DNA from: Pseudomonadota bacterium
GTDB taxonomy: Bacteria; Desulfobacterota; Syntrophorhabdia; Syntrophorhabdales; Syntrophorhabdaceae
DNA length: 50,039 bases
Direction: 5' to 3'
Assembly: GCA_026388275.1 (NCBI GenBank)
Contig: JAPLKB010000047.1
Location: 1 to 50,039, forward strand
Both the position numbers and the translations under genes were made by a program. Positions 8,908-16,994 of this stretch are shown in pieces; positions within the stretch are counted from its first letter, which is position 1, and each line of letters starts with the position of its first letter. The notes under the pieces are model-generated. The model worked only from the letters and a program-made list of their open reading frames with translations, was not told the origin of the DNA and did no database searches.

Positions 8908-8949
8908 TGTCGCAGAATCAACAATTATGCTGTAATCTTTTTTGCTACA
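8908..8949. repeat. TGT-spaced intergenic element, copy C (short form)
   Basis: TGTCGCAG to TTTTGCTACA, 42 bp, same deletion form as copy B. It lies 322 bp upstream of the universal stress protein on the plus strand. Between them (about 8975-9269) I see a low-quality open frame rich in Ser, Lys and Glu, with no recognisable product. Confidence 0.8.
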
Positions 8950-9271
8950 GGGATTGAAGAGGATATGGTGGCCTGCCTGCTATGGAAAAATAAGAGAAAG
9001 ATGAGGAATTATTTCGAGAGTTCACCGAGAAGCAAAAAAGTGAAGGCGTAGAGGCGTTGTCTTCTCTAAATTCTTTCCAAATATCAATTTTCCCCTCAAG
9101 GGTTCCCTCTGCCCCCCCCGAACGGCTGATTGCACCTTTATACTCAAGACAAAAGTGTGAACCACTCAAGAAACAGAGGCTGGCCCAAAACATTATGGAT
9201 ACATCTTGCCTCATGTGTCTTGACTACTTCGGATTTAAGCACTATATTCAAGTTCCGGGAGGTAACTAATC

Positions 9272-9712
9272 ATGTTTAAAAAGATCCTTTTCCCCACCGA
9301 TTTTTCCGATGTGGCCAGGAAGGCTATGGAATATATCACCCAACTTAAGGGCGCAGGGGCGCAGGAAGTCATCGCCCTCCATGTAATTGACGAAAAGGAA
9401 TTAACCGTCCTCTCCTCCAGGGCTCCCGACCAGTACCTCCGGATAATGGAGACTCTTGACAAGGAGGTGTCGTCGGAGATGACTGCCGTCGAGACAGCTT
9501 TAACGTCGGAGGGATTCCGTGTAAGACTGGAAGTAAGGACGGGCAATCCCTTCAAGGTGATAATGGATACGGCCGCGAAGGAAAAGGCCTCAATCATCGT
9601 GCTGGGTTCCCATGGCCGCTCAAACATAGCAGAAATGCTTATGGGCTCTGTCTCTGAAAATGTTATCAGGCATGCCGGCGTGCCGTTGCTTGTCATCAGT
9701 AGGGAGACGTAA
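9272..9712 (+). CDS. Universal stress protein (UspA family)
   Basis: A 146-aa single-domain protein of normal family length. It begins MFKKILFPTDFSDVARKAME, the typical first strand and helix, and has the ATP-binding motif G-x2-G-x9-G-S at residues 112-126 (GSHGRSNIAEMLMGS) followed by VSENVIRHAGVPLLVI. This motif places it in the nucleotide-binding UspFG/MJ0577 class. It is cytoplasmic, with roles in survival under starvation and stress. GGGAGG lies seven bases before the ATG. It is one of the few plus-strand genes in the first 29 kb. Confidence 0.92.
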   Translation: MFKKILFPTDFSDVARKAMEYITQLKGAGAQEVIALHVIDEKELTVLSSRAPDQYLRIMETLDKEVSSEMTAVETALTSEGFRVRLEVRTGNPFKVIMDTAAKEKASIIVLGSHGRSNIAEMLMGSVSENVIRHAGVPLLVISRET

Positions 9713-9826
9713 CCATAGGTAGGGAAGCAGTTTGGCATACATGGAGCCCGCAATAGCAATATTAGAGTAGAGGTGCCCGCAGGATAGCCTTTTTTCCTCT
9801 GATGTTTACTTAATATTGATAAAACT

Positions 9827-10460
9827 ATGAAATCATTAACCGCTAATTATTTAAAATCACTCTGGAAAAAGACCCTTGCTGTTTTTTCCTTCATAACGTT
9901 TATTCTTCTTTGCATCATTCCCTTTGTTTATGCACAGAAAACAGGCCTGACGGCGTCCGCACATGTATCTGTTACATCTCTTATGCTTAGTTCTGAAAAG
10001 ATAAAGGAAAAAATTAAAGAAATAGAAGGCGACAAAGAGTTGGAACAGGGACTGAGAAACAAGCTCCTCAGTCAATATCGACAGGCCAATAATTCACTTG
10101 AGATGGCAGCGGCCTATGAATCTTATACGCTCTTCTATTTACAATCACTGAAGTCGGCCCCCGTAGAAGAAGAAAAAATAAACCGCCTTCTGCAGAAAAT
10201 GGATGCAAAACCAAAGGTCATTTCGAAAAATGGTCATCCCTCTTGTGCTTCAAAAACCGGAGCCTCAGGTCAGCCTACTTGATTTTGGAGAGAATTCACT
10301 GACTTTTACAGTCTTTGCTTTTGCAAAACAATTGTCAGATCGTCTCACTATTATTCATGAACTTCATATAGACATTGAGAAATCTCTGCGTGAGCAGGGG
10401 ATAACTATCCCTGTGCCTCAGCGCGATATTCATATACGGTCGCATGTGCAGAAACCTTAA
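9827..10460 (+). pseudogene. Mechanosensitive channel (MscS family) with the middle deleted
   Basis: The 5' part (9827 to about 10215) encodes a signal-anchor and a periplasmic helical region (GDKELEQGLRNKLLSQYRQA, YTLFYLQSLKSAP). From about 10235, in a different frame, the sequence is an MscS C-terminus: PEPQVSLLDFGENSLTFTV, KQLSDRL, then EQGITIPVPQRDIHI. All the pore helices and the middle beta domain are gone, and the junction is out of frame. The best reading is one large internal deletion in a longer MscS/KefA-type channel gene. A functional product is very unlikely. Confidence 0.8.
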
Positions 10461-10506
10461 ACAGACAGATTTTTATGAATCTGAAAAATGGAGATTTTTT
10501 TGGACA

Positions 10507-11361
10507 TTATAATACCGTCGATCTTTTTCGATCTTCTTCCAGAAAATATGCAAACTCCCCACCCACAACAAGAATCGTCGAAGAATAATAGACCCACAAA
10601 ACTAAAATGGCAAGGGTACTTAATGAACCATAAAAAAAGGAGTACCTGGCAAGATGGACAACATACCAGGTGAAAAGATGTTTGGCTATTTCCCAGAGCA
10701 GGCCGGTAAAGAATGCTGCCTGAAGGGAGGACTTGAAGTGAACCTTTTTATTTGGGATTATTTTGTAAATCAAAAAAAACATGCCGACAGTGAGGAAAAA
10801 GGGGAGCAGGTATTTCAGAATCCATTGAATCGTCGGTCCTATCGCTACCGAAATCTGTCCCTGGTAACTCTGTAAGAAGGTGACAGCGGAGCTAAGAATC
10901 ATGCTTACAAGAAGAAGGGTTCCCGCCAGATAAATCATCAGAAGATCAATGCCGATTCCACGCAAAATTCCCCCACTCTTCTCAACGCGAAAAACGATAT
11001 TAAGAGCGATCCGTAAAGAACCAAAGACAAATGTGGAAAACCAGAGTAAACTTACAAATCCCAGGATTCCCACAATCTGACGGTTCTGGATAACGTCGAT
11101 AAGTTTTTTCATAATATCTGGATCCAATGCTGGAATCACATACCTGAAATAAGCGCGAATATGATTCAGCACTTCCTGCGCATTGTAAAGATAAGCTCCA
11201 GCCAATGCCAGCAGCACCACGATAAAAGGAATCAAGTTGACGAGAATATTAAAAGCAATCCCCGAAGATAAGAAAAAGCCATTATCTCCATTGAATTTCT
11301 TTAAAGCCTGCCAGATGAGACCAAAGTTCATGAAAATCTTTTTGAATTGTTTGAATCTCAT
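10507..11361 (-). CDS. YihY/BrkB-family inner-membrane protein
   Basis: A 284-aa protein with about six membrane segments: residues about 29-58, 88-108, 130-160, 175-202, 212-235 and 245-268. Family features include the N-terminal AFNILVNLIPFIVVLLALAG, the short amphipathic DPDIMKKLIDVIQNRQIVGI and LIYKIIPNKKVHFKSSLQAA. Once annotated as RNase BN in error, these proteins are inner-membrane proteins of uncertain function, possibly transport. The gene starts five bases after the stop of the truncated branching-enzyme gene, so the two are cotranscribed. Confidence 0.88.
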   Translation of the reverse strand: MRFKQFKKIFMNFGLIWQALKKFNGDNGFFLSSGIAFNILVNLIPFIVVLLALAGAYLYNAQEVLNHIRAYFRYVIPALDPDIMKKLIDVIQNRQIVGILGFVSLLWFSTFVFGSLRIALNIVFRVEKSGGILRGIGIDLLMIYLAGTLLLVSMILSSAVTFLQSYQGQISVAIGPTIQWILKYLLPFFLTVGMFFLIYKIIPNKKVHFKSSLQAAFFTGLLWEIAKHLFTWYVVHLARYSFFYGSLSTLAILVLWVYYSSTILVVGGEFAYFLEEDRKRSTVL

Positions 11362-11366
11362 CGAAT

Positions 11367-11759
11367 CTATTCATCCTGCGAGAAAATCACCACTGTGTAT
11401 GGCCCTATACTTATTTCACCTGAACAGGGCAATTCATTGGATTCTTCTTCATTCGCTTCGACGTCAGGTGCAGGATGATTGTAGAAGTTTGGGTCATAGT
11501 TGTAGGAGTCACTGTTAAATCGTGTTTTCCATAATCCTTTCCTTGAAAGACCGATGATATAAGCATCGCGGCTTTGATTCGTCATATTAACCACCATAAC
11601 CACGCTGTCGTTTGCACCTTTTTCATCCCAGCTATTGAAGGTTCCTATCAAGTAAACATTTTCGGCATGTGGCGCCCATACACGAAAGGTAACACCATTT
11701 GTATGGGGAATAGCCCCCATACCGGAATGTTTTACCATTGTGGGAACTTTTTCTGTCAT
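11367..11759 (-). pseudogene. Glycogen branching enzyme with catalytic domain deleted in frame
   Basis: The 130-aa frame starts with a CBM48/E-set segment (GMGAIPHTNGVTFRVWAP, YLIGTFNSWDEKGA) and passes directly, near residue 48, into the C-terminal all-beta domain of GH13 branching enzymes (DSVVMVVNMTNQSRDAYIIG, GLWKTRFNSDSYNYDP, GEISIGPYTVVIFSQ). The whole (beta/alpha)8 barrel of several hundred residues is missing, but the frame is kept and the ribosome site (AGAGGAGAAA) is good. It could still be made as a small glucan-binding protein. I call it a deletion derivative. Confidence 0.75.
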
Positions 11760-11790
11760 TTTCTCCTCTTTATTCGAATCATTTCCCGCT

Positions 11791-11994
11791 TTATTCTGAC
11801 AGTAATTTCCCTATGTGGATCCTGGAGAGGGAACCTATAAGCCCAAAAACACTCAGGAGCCAAAGCACAACGACAATGACCACAACAGCGTTCAGGATCG
11901 ATTTAATGGAGCCCGCCATTGGTATAAATCGGTTGATGAGCCAGAGAATAACACCAACCACGACCAGGGTTACTACTACTTGAATTAAAGGCAT
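11791..11994 (-). CDS. Small membrane protein, Thivi_2564 type
   Basis: A 67-aa protein with two hydrophobic segments, LIQVVVTLVVVGVILWLINRF (with MPL before it) and ILNAVVVIVVVLWLLSVFGL. This matches the Thivi_2564 family of tiny inner-membrane proteins found in stress islands. Function is unknown. Its ATG overlaps the last 10 bases of the upstream gene, and GGGAGG sits 16 bases before it, so translation may be coupled. Confidence 0.75.
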   Translation of the reverse strand: MPLIQVVVTLVVVGVILWLINRFIPMAGSIKSILNAVVVIVVVLWLLSVFGLIGSLSRIHIGKLLSE

Positions 11995-12932
11995 GATTTA
12001 ATATACCTCCCTATTCTATTTTCTATTTTGTTTGTCTGGCCTTCCTGAAGAATTTTGCTGACTTTATCGGCCTGTCTCTTGTCGGTAATATATTCTTCCT
12101 TTTTTATTTCAAAAATCTGTATTTTGTATGGAGCTGCCAAATCATACCATTGGCTGATTCGTTTCTCAAAGCGTTGCCCGGCAGGAGTCTTAAGCGTATC
12201 CAGGTATGCCAGAATTGCAAAATAATAGCACACAGCGTTACGCTCGACTCCCCCGCTCAGACCATTCGTATAAATAGGGCTACCATCACTATTCATACCT
12301 ATTACACTGAAACCTGGTTTGCTGCCCCCGAATATTTTCATAATATAATATCCTATGGTGCTGTATGCAAAATAATGCTGTAAATGAATAAAGGTTTTGT
12401 CTTTGTCAAGCGGCACTGCCTCAAATTTAAATTGGTGTTCCTTTGTATTAAAGGGACCTTCTTTTGCAGCAAGTGAAATATCAAAATATCCGGGTTGCGA
12501 CTTGGTGACGCGATATTCTGATTTCATTTGATATGCGTCATCAAGAGATTCGGAGAATTTATCGAAGTTATATGTATTGAGCAGCCATGTATTGTTTACT
12601 TTCTTGTAATAACATGCTCTCACATAAATATGCGGCAAAACAATATCGCACCAGTTAGTTGGAACCCGAAGCACATTCTGTACGATGGTAAATGAATGTT
12701 CAACAATACCGTAGATATCGACATGGGATGCATTCTGTTCTACAGACGATTCTAAATAGACCGGGATGCCAAAAGAACTTTTCTCCAGCTTTGTTTCAAT
12801 CTGATGGTACTTATCGATAAGTGATTCACGTCCTGCAGACAATGAATCATTGCCATATAAAATATTGCACCATCGGGTAAATAATAAAATTGAAATTACC
12901 AGGAAAAAACATACGACAAAAGTCCTGCGCAT
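11985..12932 (-). CDS. Secreted protein of unknown function, START/SRPBCC-like
   Basis: A 315-aa protein with an N-terminal membrane or signal segment (about 3-21). The central region (about 50-260) recalls a group of exported proteins with a possible START-like fold: SSFGIPVYLESS, NVLRVPTNWCDIVLPHIYV, GYFDISLAAKEGPFNTK and GVERNAVCYYFAILAYLDTL. No catalytic residues are recognisable. It ends in a Lys-rich helix. It overlaps the small membrane gene downstream. Fold assignment is tentative. Confidence 0.55.
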   Translation of the reverse strand: MRRTFVVCFFLVISILLFTRWCNILYGNDSLSAGRESLIDKYHQIETKLEKSSFGIPVYLESSVEQNASHVDIYGIVEHSFTIVQNVLRVPTNWCDIVLPHIYVRACYYKKVNNTWLLNTYNFDKFSESLDDAYQMKSEYRVTKSQPGYFDISLAAKEGPFNTKEHQFKFEAVPLDKDKTFIHLQHYFAYSTIGYYIMKIFGGSKPGFSVIGMNSDGSPIYTNGLSGGVERNAVCYYFAILAYLDTLKTPAGQRFEKRISQWYDLAAPYKIQIFEIKKEEYITDKRQADKVSKILQEGQTNKIENRIGRYIKSCL

Positions 12933-13011
12933 ATGCTATCTCCTCCGTTTACGCTCATCATCTCTCACTCAAATTTAAAATCTGTTATATACTCCAACTT
13001 CTTCTATTATC

Positions 13012-13518
13012 CTAATCCTTGCCCTGGCCATGTCCGCGGTTCCGCTTTTGCTCTTGCTTGTACTCCCTTTTATCTTCTTTCCTCTCTTCTTTGTCTATTT
13101 TCGTCTCTTTTTTATCCTGGTTCTTCCATTGTTTCTTCCACTGTCCGTATGGGATGTGCTTTTCTTTCTCATACACTACCCGGTAATCCCTGGGGACACG
13201 GTGCACGGAGGCGGGAACATAACGTCTATCCACAGTTCCCCACGGTCCATTGTATGCCTTCGCACGGTACCAATGGCTTCCGCGTGGAGACCACCAGTAA
13301 CCGTTATAGAAGAATACATCAATATTCGGGTCGGGAACGAAGTAGACCCGTGAGCGGGGGACCATGACCACCGCCGGGGGCTCGGCAACTACGATCGGCG
13401 GGGGGCCGAGATTGACGGTGACTTGTACTTGTGCGACTGCCTTATTTATCCCCCCGTGAAGCAGTATTGCTCCAAGAATAACAAACAACCCAAGAATCCT
13501 GTAGATATATTTTTTCAT
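13012..13518 (-). CDS. Secreted Trp/Tyr-rich protein with charged tail
   Basis: A 168-aa protein starting at ATG 13518 behind AAGGAG. After a signal peptide it has a VTVNLGPPPIVVAEPP stretch and aromatic repeats (VFFYNGYWWSPRGSHWYRAK, YNGPWGTVDRRYVP), then a Lys/Glu-rich C-terminus (about 125-168). The same plan, signal then NLGPPP then NG-x-WW-x-P-x-G-x-WY, is found in the larger protein at 14468-15262, so the two are paralogues. Function is unknown; a periplasmic or surface role is likely. Confidence 0.7.
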   Translation of the reverse strand: MKKYIYRILGLFVILGAILLHGGINKAVAQVQVTVNLGPPPIVVAEPPAVVMVPRSRVYFVPDPNIDVFFYNGYWWSPRGSHWYRAKAYNGPWGTVDRRYVPASVHRVPRDYRVVYEKEKHIPYGQWKKQWKNQDKKETKIDKEERKEDKREYKQEQKRNRGHGQGKD

Positions 13519-13550
13519 TTCTAACTCCTTGGCAATCAGCATCCCTTGCC

Positions 13551-13841
13551 CTATTTGAACCTTGAGGCCGCGCCTTGGAAGGCAGTCTTAACTTCAGTCC
13601 AAACGTTTTCTGTGGCTGCCTTAAGGTCTGCCCACGCATCATCACCAGCGGTCCTTAACTCCTGCAACTTAATCCTGGCCGCATCTTGCTTACCTTGTAA
13701 GGTTTCTATCATTTTGTAATACTCAATCTTCTCCTCGGCTTTGGCTTTGTCAGCTTTGGAGTTAAGCAGGGCGATCTCGGCACTCCATTCCTTCAACTGT
13801 GCATCAAATTTTTTTTCATATGATTTTCGTTTGTCCGTCAT
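13551..13841 (-). CDS. Small coiled-coil protein, sll1863-like
   Basis: A 96-aa, highly charged helical protein (YEKKFDAQLKEWSAEIALLN, KADKAKAEEKIEYYKMIETL, then AWADLKAATENVWTEVKTAF). No signal peptide or membrane segment. The composition and the final W-x-x-L/V-K-x-A pattern match small stress-associated helical proteins called sll1863-like; the name is tentative. The start at 13841 has an AGGAG site; an upstream Met in the same frame has none. Confidence 0.6.
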   Translation of the reverse strand: MTDKRKSYEKKFDAQLKEWSAEIALLNSKADKAKAEEKIEYYKMIETLQGKQDAARIKLQELRTAGDDAWADLKAATENVWTEVKTAFQGAASRFK

Positions 13842-13878
13842 GAAAAGCTCCTCGCAATTAAACATATATTTCTTCTCA

Positions 13879-14100
13879 TCAGCCCTTTTTATTTCCAAGA
13901 ACCAGCAGTACGATACCTCCCACAAGCGCAATAGCCCCCACAATAGGCGGCAGCGGCAACGTTTTAGTTTTCTCAGCCGTCACCTGAATGGGACCGAGAT
14001 CAACAACTTTCTCTCTGGTCGTATAGGTAATACCTTGGTAAGCTAACAACACAATTCCCAGAGCGATCAGTATGATCGCAATTATGATTTTTGGTTTCAT
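13879..14100 (-). CDS. DUF3185 small membrane protein
   Basis: A 73-aa protein with two membrane helices (IIIAIILIALGIVLLAYQGI and IVGAIALVGGIVLLVLG) joined by a loop with REKVVDLGPIQVTAEKTK. This is the DUF3185 layout, including the conserved YTTREKVVDLGP region. Function is unknown; the family is common next to BON and lmo0937-type proteins. A dead lmo0937-type gene lies directly upstream. Confidence 0.85.
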   Translation of the reverse strand: MKPKIIIAIILIALGIVLLAYQGITYTTREKVVDLGPIQVTAEKTKTLPLPPIVGAIALVGGIVLLVLGNKKG

Positions 14101-14150
14101 CTAAATCCCCTTTTCCTTAGCTTTAAATGGGACAATGGGATTGCCTTATT

Positions 14151-14293
14151 GCCCTCGTCGCCCCTGAATGAAACCGTATTTTACAATAATAACGGCTATT
14201 ACCGGTATGACGTGAATGAACCCTCCTCGTGTAACCGGTCGCTAACCTGAACAATCGCAGAACTATCAGCACTAAAACAATCGTCCATAACAT
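14151..14293 (-). pseudogene. lmo0937-type membrane protein gene, frameshifted
   Basis: Aligned to the intact copy at 15332-15478, the first 22 codons agree (MLWTIVLVLIVL...). Two bases are then missing near 14226-14232, where the intact gene has ACAATGGGAGGG and this one ACGAGGAGGG. After the shift the other frame still matches the C-terminal GFIQGRRG-coding sequence. This is the partner of the BON fragment just upstream in a decayed duplicate. Confidence 0.85.
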
Positions 14294-14337
14294 GTGATTC
14301 TCCTTTCAAATATATTCCTTGTCTTGCAGTGAATATA

Positions 14338-14457
14338 TTTGCACTACACGATATTCACAAGGTTCCGCATGTTCTTCACCCCGTTTACGTTGTAACAAAT
14401 TTGGTGGCCGTATTCAATTTGGCTTCGTTTCTGGCTTGATCGGCCAATGTAACCAGA
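14338..14457 (-). pseudogene. 3' fragment of a BON-domain gene
   Basis: The minus strand reads VTLADQARNEAKLNTATKFV, then after a frameshift NVNGVKNMRNLVNIV and a stop. This matches the last BON repeat of the gene at 15538-16293 (VTLTGKAGNAAEKDLATKLV, NDVNGVKNVKNLMIIE). Only the 3' end remains. Confidence 0.8.
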
Positions 14458-14467
14458 TTACATTATT

Positions 14468-15262
14468 CTACTTTCTATCCTGTTTTTCTTCCCGCTCTCT
14501 TTCAGGTTTCCCTTGAGGCTGAGAGTGTTGCTGCTGCTGAACTTTCTCTTGAGGTTCCTGTCTTTGCCGCTGAACTTTCTCCTGAGGCTGTTGTCCTGGC
14601 TGCTGAACTTTCTCTTGAGACTGTTGTCTTTGTCGCTGATCTTTCTCCTGAGGTTGTTGTCCTGGCTTCTGAACTTTGCCTTGAGGTTGTTTTTGTTGTT
14701 GCTGCCTCTGTTGCTGATGTTGCTGAACCTCAGGTCTCTGTTGATATTGTTGTTGTCTTTGCTGTCTCAGTTCCTGTCTCTGTTGTTGCGGTCGAGGTTG
14801 ATAACCCTGGACGCCCCAAGCTTTTTGCTTTTCCCAATGTCGATCATTATGCCAGCTCTTCCAGTTCTGTCGAAGTCGTTGGTTAGGAATACGTTCATAA
14901 TTCCACTGGTGCCCATTCCAATTGTGGTCTCTGTAGTATCCTCTCCAACCTGGGTCTACATCGAAATAAAAACTTGGAACATTTTTATAATAACCCCAGC
15001 CCCGGTTATAATAACGTGAGCGATACCAACGGCCTTCCCATGGACGCCACCACCAGCCATTCCAGAAAAACAAGTCTAAATCTATCCCGGGAACAACATA
15101 AACACTGTTGGTATCAGGCATTACTATCACATCTGGAGGTGCTTGAAATACCATTGGTGGCGGCAAGCCAATATTAACATTTAAATTTACCTGTGCAATC
15201 GTTGGAACAGGAACTACAATTGCCAGTGCCAAAAGTACTGTTCCAAGAAGTAGCCTTTTCAT
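14468..15262 (-). CDS. Secreted Trp/Tyr-rich protein with Gln-rich repeat tail
   Basis: A 264-aa protein. The signal peptide is followed by VNLNVNIGLPPPMVFQAPP, an aromatic core (LFFWNGWWWRPWEGRWYRSR, then WNGHQWNYERIP) and, from about residue 150, a Gln/Arg-rich low-complexity tail with repeats like QQPQEKVQRQR and QQPGQQPQEK. The core is shared with the shorter protein at 13012-13518. Tail length probably varies by slippage. An envelope-associated protein of unknown role. It lies between the two halves of the duplicated BON-lmo0937 module. Confidence 0.7.
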   Translation of the reverse strand: MKRLLLGTVLLALAIVVPVPTIAQVNLNVNIGLPPPMVFQAPPDVIVMPDTNSVYVVPGIDLDLFFWNGWWWRPWEGRWYRSRYYNRGWGYYKNVPSFYFDVDPGWRGYYRDHNWNGHQWNYERIPNQRLRQNWKSWHNDRHWEKQKAWGVQGYQPRPQQQRQELRQQRQQQYQQRPEVQQHQQQRQQQQKQPQGKVQKPGQQPQEKDQRQRQQSQEKVQQPGQQPQEKVQRQRQEPQEKVQQQQHSQPQGKPEREREEKQDRK

Positions 15263-15331
15263 TTTGTTGCCTCCGTTATCTATAATTACATTTTGCTCTC
15301 AAATGCTCTGCCCTGTTAGAGAGATTCTTCA

Positions 15332-15478
15332 CTACCCTCGTCGCCCCTGGATGAAGCCGACCACCACAACAATAATGGCAATCACCAGTATGGCGTGAAT
15401 GAACCCTCCCATTGTGTAACTGGTCAACAACCCAAGCGCCCACAGAATTATCAGTATTACAGCAATTGTCCATAGCAT
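15332..15478 (-). CDS. lmo0937-type small membrane protein
   Basis: A 48-aa protein, MLWTIAVILIILWALGLLTS then YTMGGFIHAILVIAIIVVVV then GFIQGRRG. Two hydrophobic helices and the C-terminal GRR match the lmo0937 family. The start is ATG 15478 with AGGAGA upstream. It lies 59 bp past the triple-BON gene on the same strand and is probably in its operon. Function is unknown. Confidence 0.85.
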   Translation of the reverse strand: MLWTIAVILIILWALGLLTSYTMGGFIHAILVIAIIVVVVGFIQGRRG

Positions 15479-15537
15479 GTGATCTTCTCCTTACAGAATA
15501 GACATCCGCGGACGCGCCCGCAGGAGTCTATTTCTAT

Positions 15538-16293
15538 TTACTCGATGATCATAAGGTTCTTCACATTCTTCACGCCATTTACGTCGTTGACGAGTTTGGT
15601 GGCCAGATCCTTTTCTGCTGCATTACCAGCCTTGCCGGTCAATGTAACCACACCCTTTTTTGTGGTAACAGAGGTATTGAGGGCGCTGGTCGAGCGATGA
15701 TAGAGCAGCATCATCTTGACCTGGGCGGTGATGGATACATCATCAATCTTTTGGCCTACTGTTCGCTCTTTCTTAGTAGTTTTCGCTATTGTCATATCAT
15801 TTTTTACATCTTTGACCCCGTCGACATCCTTGGCGTATTCGGTTGTCAGATCCTTTTGTGCCTGGCTGGTCGCTTCGCCTTGTAAGGTAACGATTCCGTC
15901 TTTCACGTTGACTTCAGTTTTGATACCGCTCACGCTGCGATGGAACAAGAGCGCGCTTTTCACCTTCATCGTGACCCATGGATCTGAGTTCTCAGCAGGG
16001 GATTCCCCTTTGACTTCCAGTTTGTTATCCACACTCTTAACCCCGGCCAGGTTTGCCACAGTTTCCCGGGCTAATGATTTATGGGATTCTTCTGAGACAG
16101 TTCCCGTTAAGGTAACAACGCCATCCATGGACTTGATTTTAATATCATCAGCCTGGAGGTAGGTCTTGAACACATACGACTTCCTGGCTGATGATTCGAT
16201 GCGGTCATCTACCTTGGACGCATGCACAGGCATGCTGATCGCTAACAGAGCTACAGCAGCCACCATTAGGACTACACGATACATTACTTTCAT
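15538..16293 (-). CDS. Periplasmic triple BON-domain protein (OsmY-like)
   Basis: A 251-aa protein. Signal peptide ends near AHA (MPVHASKVDDR). Three BON domains follow at about 27-98, 105-172 and 180-251, each with V-x-x-K-V-K-x-x-L-L and VVTLTG or IVTLQG followed by a GVKxVxN motif. OsmY and similar two-BON proteins bind periplasmic membranes and respond to osmotic stress; three domains is longer than OsmY. A strong GGAGGAG lies before the ATG. It heads a module with lmo0937 that was duplicated and decayed at 14151-14457. Confidence 0.88.
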   Translation of the reverse strand: MKVMYRVVLMVAAVALLAISMPVHASKVDDRIESSARKSYVFKTYLQADDIKIKSMDGVVTLTGTVSEESHKSLARETVANLAGVKSVDNKLEVKGESPAENSDPWVTMKVKSALLFHRSVSGIKTEVNVKDGIVTLQGEATSQAQKDLTTEYAKDVDGVKDVKNDMTIAKTTKKERTVGQKIDDVSITAQVKMMLLYHRSTSALNTSVTTKKGVVTLTGKAGNAAEKDLATKLVNDVNGVKNVKNLMIIE

Positions 16294-16391
16294 TACACTC
16301 CTCCATATTTTAGAACTTTAGTAACCTGTTTGTCCCGCCGGGTGATGTCATAATCCTTGCGTTTTCCCTGGTGGTAATCGGCACATTACGT

Positions 16392-16955
16392 CTACCGATA
16401 ACGATTGATATCCATTTCCAATGAATCAAGCCTGCGGGAAATATCTGTTCTCTCGTCATACGCGGCGTATCTGCCTCCATCCGTCATCCGCAAATAATTA
16501 TGCCGAATGTTGTCCAGTCTGGATTGAAATTCTCGCCCCTCTGTCAGAGGCAAACGTCCGTTGAGCCTTCCATCATCAATTCTCCTTTGGAGCGCGACAA
16601 TCCTGTCTCCATTCCTTGGTTCTTCAATTCTTGTGGTTCGGCCCATCGCCCTGTTAATATCATTTCCAAGCGCATCAAGTCTTGCATGAATGTTTTCCCA
16701 CTCAATCCGGTCGACGCTTCTGTCTCTCAGTGCATCATAGTCTGTTTGAATACCCTTCAATGTTGTCAGAAACATCTGGGACTGATCGGGGGTAAGCGCA
16801 CCGGTTTTCAGCCCATCTCCAATCTTCTCCTGGATTACAACCATCTTGTTCTCTGCATTCCTTTGATCATCCGGCCACGTTTGCATAGAGACACAACCCG
16901 AAAACAAAGCTAATCCAAAAACTATTAGTACTGTCAATAAGATATTCTTCCTCAT
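16392..16955 (-). CDS. Helical lipoprotein, unknown function
   Basis: A 187-aa protein with lipobox LFSGC (Cys21). The mature part is helical and charged and has two weakly similar halves (about 40-95 and 120-180), each with a DDGRLNGRLP or GDGLKTGALT loop followed by Q-x-F-x-x-x-L-x-x-I-x-x-Y or D-x-I-x-x-x-Y. Probably a periplasmic lipid-anchored helical bundle. No family recognised. Confidence 0.6.
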   Translation of the reverse strand: MRKNILLTVLIVFGLALFSGCVSMQTWPDDQRNAENKMVVIQEKIGDGLKTGALTPDQSQMFLTTLKGIQTDYDALRDRSVDRIEWENIHARLDALGNDINRAMGRTTRIEEPRNGDRIVALQRRIDDGRLNGRLPLTEGREFQSRLDNIRHNYLRMTDGGRYAAYDERTDISRRLDSLEMDINRYR

Positions 16956-16994
16956 TTTATTTTCTCCTATCTTTGGAACTTTTTTCCTAAATCT

